Assembly (NCBI GenBank): GCA_031279925.1
Contig: JAITHQ010000163.1
Span: 1-17,585 of the forward strand
Direction: 5' to 3'
Source: Treponema sp.
Lineage (GTDB): Bacteria; Spirochaetota; Spirochaetia; Treponematales; Breznakiellaceae
DNA length: 17,585 nt
Shown here in pieces: positions 14,095 to 17,585 of this stretch. Position numbers and translations under genes: made by a program. Under the pieces are notes generated by a model. The model saw only the letters and a list, made by a program, of their open reading frames with translations. It did not search any database and had not been told where the DNA came from. Within the stretch, counting starts at the first letter, position 1. Each line of letters opens with the position of its first letter.

Positions 14095-16992
14095 ATGTCT
14101 GATACACTCCCCCCCCTGTACGTAATTGACGCCTATGGACTTATTTACCGTTCCTATTTTGCCTTTCTTACCCGGCCCCTGCGGAACAGCGCCGGACGCA
14201 ATGTTTCGGCACTGTTTGGGTTTGCCCGAACGGTGACGAGTTTGCTGTACGATGGCGCTCCGCTTGTTGACGCCAAAGGGCAGCTTAAACAAATAGCGGA
14301 AAAGCCGCTGCTTTTGGCGGCGATTTTCGATTCGCGTGTCCCAACTTTTCGGCATAAAAAATATCCCGAATACAAGGCTACCCGCCAGAAAGCGCCGGAC
14401 GATCTGCACACGCAGGTCCCGCTGGTAGAAGAATTTTTATCCGCCCTGGGTGTTCCTTCCCTGCGGGTAGATGGTTTCGAGGCAGATGATATTATCGCAA
14501 CGCTGGTAAAAATGTGCCGGCAGGAAAAAAGGCAGTGTTATATTATTTCTTCCGATAAAGACCTTTTGCAGTTGGTTGGAGACGGCATTTTTGAACTAAG
14601 GCCGTTTAAGGCGGTAAAGGGCGAGGGCGGTTCAGCAGCAGGTAATTCCGGCGGGGCTCCGGTATGGGAACTGATAGGCCCTGCCGAGGTAAAAGTTGAA
14701 TGGGGGGTTGCGCCGGAAAAGGTGCTGGATATGCTTTCGCTTGCCGGCGATTCTTCTGACAATGTGCCGGGTGTAAAAGGTATTGGGATAAAAACCGCGG
14801 CGGATATGATTAACCGCTACGGAACCCTGGATGCAGTTTACCAGAATATTGCCGGTATTGAAGGGGCGCGGGGCAGGAGACTTGCCGAAGGACAGGAAAG
14901 CGCCTATTTTTCCCGTTCGTTGATTCAGCTTGTAACCGATATTCCCTTGCCGGTAAACAATATCGAAGCGCTTTCCCTGGAAAACCTTAACCGCCCGGCT
15001 GGGGCGAGGGTGCTGTTCCGGGAGGGTATCCGCCAAAGCGCCAAGCTGCTTGATCCCGATGTTGGCCACGCCGGTTCCGGCGAAAACATGGGCCTTGAGC
15101 CGGGCAGCGCAGCGGGAAACAGCCAGGATTCCGCCTCCGAATTCGAGGCCCCGCAGTTTTTTGCCACGGACAAGTCGCTGCTGGGCGAGGGCGCCTACAA
15201 AATTGTTCTCGATTTGGCTGAATTAAAATCGATTTTTACCGGGGCGCAAAAAAACAAACTGCTTGCCCTGGATTTTGAAACCGATTCCCTTGACGCCTGG
15301 AATTCCCGGCCCATTGGCATTTCGCTGGCGGTTGAGCCGCGCATGGCGTTTTATGTTCCGGTAGCGCCCCACGGCGTTGATACCGGCGAGCGCTGCGACG
15401 ATTTTCTTGAGCCGGAAAAGGTCCGCGCTTTGCTTGCCCCGCTGCTGGCCGACCCCCAAATGACCATCGTTGCGCATAACGCCAAATTTGACTACAAGGT
15501 AAGCCGGGGCTGGGGCATAGACCGCTGGCAGTGCAGAATATGGGACACCATGGTGGCCTCTTGGCTTGCCGATCCCGAGCGGAACAACTATTCGCTGGAT
15601 TCCCTTGCCGCCTACACTTTTGACTATTCGCCAATCGCCTACTTTGACATTGTGCCCAAGGGCAGTACCTTTGACACAGTTCCCCTGGAAACGGCGGCCC
15701 GTTATTCGGCGGAAGACGCGGACCTTTGCCTGCGGCTAAAGCATCACCTTGAGCCGCAGTTGGCAAAAATCGAAGCTGTGGGACTGTTCGAAAATCTGGA
15801 AATGCCCCTGCTGCCGATTCTTGGCGAAATGGAAGGGGTGGGCATTAAAATAGAACCAAAATCGCTTAACGCCTATGGCAGGGAACTTGAAAGCGAACTG
15901 AACGATATTCAGAACGAAACATGGAAAACCGTAGGTCACGAATTTAACCTTGCCTCTACCAGGCAGCTCCAGGAAGTGCTTTTTATTGAACGCAAACTTA
16001 AGCCGGGAAAAAAAACCAAAACCGGCTATTCTACCGATGTCGCGGTTCTTGAAGAGCTTGCCCGCGAAGACGCGGTTCCGGCGCTGATTCTTCGGCACCG
16101 CACATTGGCAAAGCTCAAGTCAACCTACGTTGATACTTTGGCGGACATGGCCGACAAAGAAGGGCGGCTGCACACCAACTTTGTTCAGACCGGAACCGCC
16201 ACAGGCCGCCTTTCCAGCCGCGAACCGAATTTGCAAAACATTCCCATTCGCGCCGAAGAAGGCCGCCGTATCCGCGAGGCATTTGTTGCCAAACCGGGGC
16301 ATTTGTTAATATCTGCCGACTACAGCCAGATAGAGCTGGTGGTGTTGGCGCATCTTTCCCGCGATGAAAACCTTATCGCTTCTTTTGAGGAAGGCAAGGA
16401 TGTTCATGCCCGCACAGCAGCGCTTATTTTTGGCATTGACGAAAGCGATGTAAAAAGCGAGCAGCGGCGCATTGCCAAAACCATCAACTTTGGGGTGATG
16501 TACGGTATGAGCGCCTTTCGTCTTGCCAATGAGCTAAACATTAGTCGTACCAGCGCCGCCGGTTTTATCGAGGCCTATTTTAAAACGTATTCGGGGGTGC
16601 GCAGTTTTATCGAAGACCTTATTTTTAAAACCGAAAAATGCGGCTATGCCTCGACAATTCTGGGCCGCCGGCGCTATATTCGCACTATTAATTCCCGGAA
16701 CAAAACCGAAAAAGCCGCCGCCGAGCGCGTAGCGGTTAACACACCCATTCAGGGTTCCGCCGCCGATATTGTTAAAACCGCTATGCTTAATCTGGACAAG
16801 CGGCTTACCGCCGAAAAAAGCCCCGCCCGCCTGCTGTTGCAGGTTCATGATGAACTTATTCTGGAATGTCTCAAAGAGGCTGCGGAGGAAACCGCCGGCC
16901 TGGTCAAGGCCGAAATGGAACAGGCGGTTAAGCTATGCATACCCCTTCGGGTAAGCGTGGAGCTTGGCAAAAAGTGGGGCGATTTTCATTAG
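14095..16992 (+). CDS. polA: DNA polymerase I with 5' nuclease, proofreading and polymerase domains
   Basis: 965 residues, normal for Pol I, which fills repair gaps and removes RNA primers. The start is supported by the family-typical PPLYVIDAYGLIYRSYFAF. The 5' nuclease domain (1–290) has GFEADDII (Asp131, Asp132), SSDKD (152–156) and GDSSDNVPG (218–226). A Gly/Ser-rich linker spans about 335–365. The 3'–5' exonuclease domain keeps all acidic motifs: DFE (Asp393, Glu395), NAKFD (Asn462, Asp466) and YSAED (Tyr537, Asp541), so proofreading is likely active. The polymerase domain has motif A DYSQIE (Asp742, Glu747), motif B RRIAKTINFGVMYG (791–804) and motif C QVHDE (916–920). An oddity is that the usual Arg two residues after the motif A Glu is Val749. 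It has no ribosome site and lies just after twin terminators. Confidence 0.98.
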   Translation: MSDTLPPLYVIDAYGLIYRSYFAFLTRPLRNSAGRNVSALFGFARTVTSLLYDGAPLVDAKGQLKQIAEKPLLLAAIFDSRVPTFRHKKYPEYKATRQKAPDDLHTQVPLVEEFLSALGVPSLRVDGFEADDIIATLVKMCRQEKRQCYIISSDKDLLQLVGDGIFELRPFKAVKGEGGSAAGNSGGAPVWELIGPAEVKVEWGVAPEKVLDMLSLAGDSSDNVPGVKGIGIKTAADMINRYGTLDAVYQNIAGIEGARGRRLAEGQESAYFSRSLIQLVTDIPLPVNNIEALSLENLNRPAGARVLFREGIRQSAKLLDPDVGHAGSGENMGLEPGSAAGNSQDSASEFEAPQFFATDKSLLGEGAYKIVLDLAELKSIFTGAQKNKLLALDFETDSLDAWNSRPIGISLAVEPRMAFYVPVAPHGVDTGERCDDFLEPEKVRALLAPLLADPQMTIVAHNAKFDYKVSRGWGIDRWQCRIWDTMVASWLADPERNNYSLDSLAAYTFDYSPIAYFDIVPKGSTFDTVPLETAARYSAEDADLCLRLKHHLEPQLAKIEAVGLFENLEMPLLPILGEMEGVGIKIEPKSLNAYGRELESELNDIQNETWKTVGHEFNLASTRQLQEVLFIERKLKPGKKTKTGYSTDVAVLEELAREDAVPALILRHRTLAKLKSTYVDTLADMADKEGRLHTNFVQTGTATGRLSSREPNLQNIPIRAEEGRRIREAFVAKPGHLLISADYSQIELVVLAHLSRDENLIASFEEGKDVHARTAALIFGIDESDVKSEQRRIAKTINFGVMYGMSAFRLANELNISRTSAAGFIEAYFKTYSGVRSFIEDLIFKTEKCGYASTILGRRRYIRTINSRNKTEKAAAERVAVNTPIQGSAADIVKTAMLNLDKRLTAEKSPARLLLQVHDELILECLKEAAEETAGLVKAEMEQAVKLCIPLRVSVELGKKWGDFH

Positions 16993-17037
16993 GGAAGAGC
17001 TGATTGGAATGCCTCTTTCATACTCTGCATCTTGCCC

Positions 17038-17105
17038 TAAACTTGACCCACAAAAAAATAGCCCAGTGTAAACCCTGTAGGGTGAGGGCAGCGGTAGGCT
17101 AAAAA
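17038..17105 (+). repeat. Repeat module R1 downstream of polA
   Basis: 68 bp beginning TAAACTTGACCCACA and ending GGCTAAAAAC. It is the inverted counterpart of 11761–11828 and starts 46 bp after the polA stop. Confidence 0.85.
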
Positions 17106-17106
17106 C

Positions 17107-17225
17107 GCACCAAGTACCGTGCCCCGTCAAGGGGCGTAGCTGAATAACGTTAGCATGGTGTACGCCAGTAGGCGCCACTGTATGCCAAAAACGGCAGGCG
17201 GACTTTAGGCCGCCGTATGTGCGCC
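17107..17225 (+). repeat. Single R2 repeat unit, inverted relative to the upstream pair
   Basis: 119 bp containing GCCCCGTCAAGGGGC, GCTGAATAACGTTAGCATGG and GCGGACTTTAGGCCGC, ending CCGTATGTGCGCC. It is the reverse complement of the 120-bp units at 11519–11758 with scattered differences. Confidence 0.88.
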
Positions 17226-17306
17226 TCCCGAACAACGCCCCCGCTTCCTCTCTTCCCTCGCAATGCTCCTCCCCCCAAACTTTTTTCAAATTCCGGTAAC
17301 TTTCAC

Positions 17307-17336
17307 TTGACGGTTTTTATCTTTTTATGCTACATT
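17307..17336 (+). promoter_or_regulatory. Predicted sigma-70 promoter
   Basis: TTGACG (17307–17312), an 18-bp A+T-rich spacer and TACATT (17331–17336). It reads rightward into a structured leader. Confidence 0.6.
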
Positions 17337-17342
17337 GAAACA

Positions 17343-17474
17343 AACCGCCGCCAGTAACGCCGTTGTCGCATACGTGCGGCGCAGCAAGCCGGGGAAACCA
17401 CAGGCAAAGCCCCAAACTCCCGTGCCTGCGCCCCAAAGGGCAGGCGGGAAACTACAGAAAGAGAGGATTTACTG
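17343..17474 (+). other. Structured leader or small RNA of unknown type
   Basis: The sequence after the promoter folds well by eye: a CGCA TACG TGCG hairpin inside a GC-rich stem near 17367, a GGGG … CCCC stem (about 17392–17415), and a long stem TCCCG…CCTGC…CC with GG…GCAGG…CGGGA (about 17427–17455). It ends in AGAGAGG, which resembles a ribosome site, but no start codon follows in usable distance. I compared it from memory with cobalamin, SAM, c-di-GMP, glycine and yybP riboswitch cores and saw no match. Confidence 0.4.
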
Positions 17475-17496
17475 ACCCGGCAATAAAATACATAAA

Positions 17497-17585
17497 TCAA
17501 GCGGCGTAACTAATAGCCGCATCTTCGAAATACTTCATGATGCGCTGCGGAGTCTTGTTTAACATTTTCATGTGCTCTTCCGTGG
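17497..17585 (-). CDS. C-terminal end of an unidentified protein (partial)
   Basis: A minus-strand frame open to the right edge gives 28 residues ending KYFEDAAISYAA, with stop TGA at 17497. The residue mix looks like real protein, and codon use fits the neighbours. Too little is visible to name a family. Its tail faces the promoter and structured leader at 17307–17474, so it may belong to an insertion element that landed downstream of that leader (inference). Confidence 0.45.
   Translation of the reverse strand, partial: TEEHMKMLNKTPQRIMKYFEDAAISYAA

Noticed and set aside
13934..14125. 63-codon plus-strand frame overlapping the polA start
   Set aside because: It runs through both terminator hairpins and has no ribosome site.
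17343..17474. Known riboswitch (cobalamin, SAM, c-di-GMP, glycine)
   Set aside because: The conserved core sequences of these classes, as remembered, are not present; only generic stems are seen.

Overview
The window looks like part of a chromosome from a treponemal spirochete, most likely a termite- or insect-gut Treponema or close relative. The main support is the gene order cheA – cheW fused to a CheR-like domain – cheX, a known treponemal arrangement. Relaxed lipoboxes, alanine/proline-rich exported proteins and roughly balanced base composition agree with this. The genus is inferred; no ribosomal gene is present.

Layout. Bases 1–4100 (minus strand) hold a four-gene operon of exported proteins behind a clear sigma-70 promoter (4070–4099). 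The first gene is an exported protein broken by a 16-base poly-C tract. It is followed by a lipoprotein that shares a repeated domain with it, a small predicted outer-membrane beta-barrel protein, and a fibronectin type III lipoprotein running off the left edge. Bases 4190–4393 hold a chimeric scrap of IS630 transposase, then tRNA-Val(GAC) with a perfect-palindrome terminator (minus strand). Bases 4394–4838 hold no convincing gene but contain a dense set of perfect inverted repeats.

Bases 4837–9050 (minus strand) are the chemotaxis operon: the histidine kinase CheA, a CheW–CheR-like fusion and the CheY-P phosphatase CheX. No cheY follows cheX. The cheA promoter places the transcription start almost on the ATG. 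Bases 9091–9886 are gene-poor with a decayed IS630-type transposase. At 9942–11252 (plus) is an isolated A+T-rich gene for a condensation-domain/acetyltransferase-like acyltransferase with its own near-consensus promoter, probably acquired by transfer.

Bases 11250–14090 are a repeat and mobile-element graveyard. They include two tandem 120-bp repeat units, two more IS630 transposase remnants, a 121-bp MITE-like element, a fragment of a probable tyrosine recombinase, and a compact promoter – leader hairpin – small ORF – twin terminator unit. Bases 14095–16992 (plus) are polA, with all three Pol I domains and an apparently intact proofreading site. Downstream, an inverted copy of the 120-bp repeat element (17038–17225) means polA and the graveyard lie between inverted copies of one repeat family. 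The right edge has a promoter, a structured leader with no gene following it, and the C-terminal tail of an unidentified minus-strand protein.

The most interesting signals are the poly-C tract, which looks like a phase-variation switch at the head of a surface-protein operon; the composite repeat family bracketing polA; the small transcription unit upstream of polA; and the apparent leaderless starts of cheA and polA.
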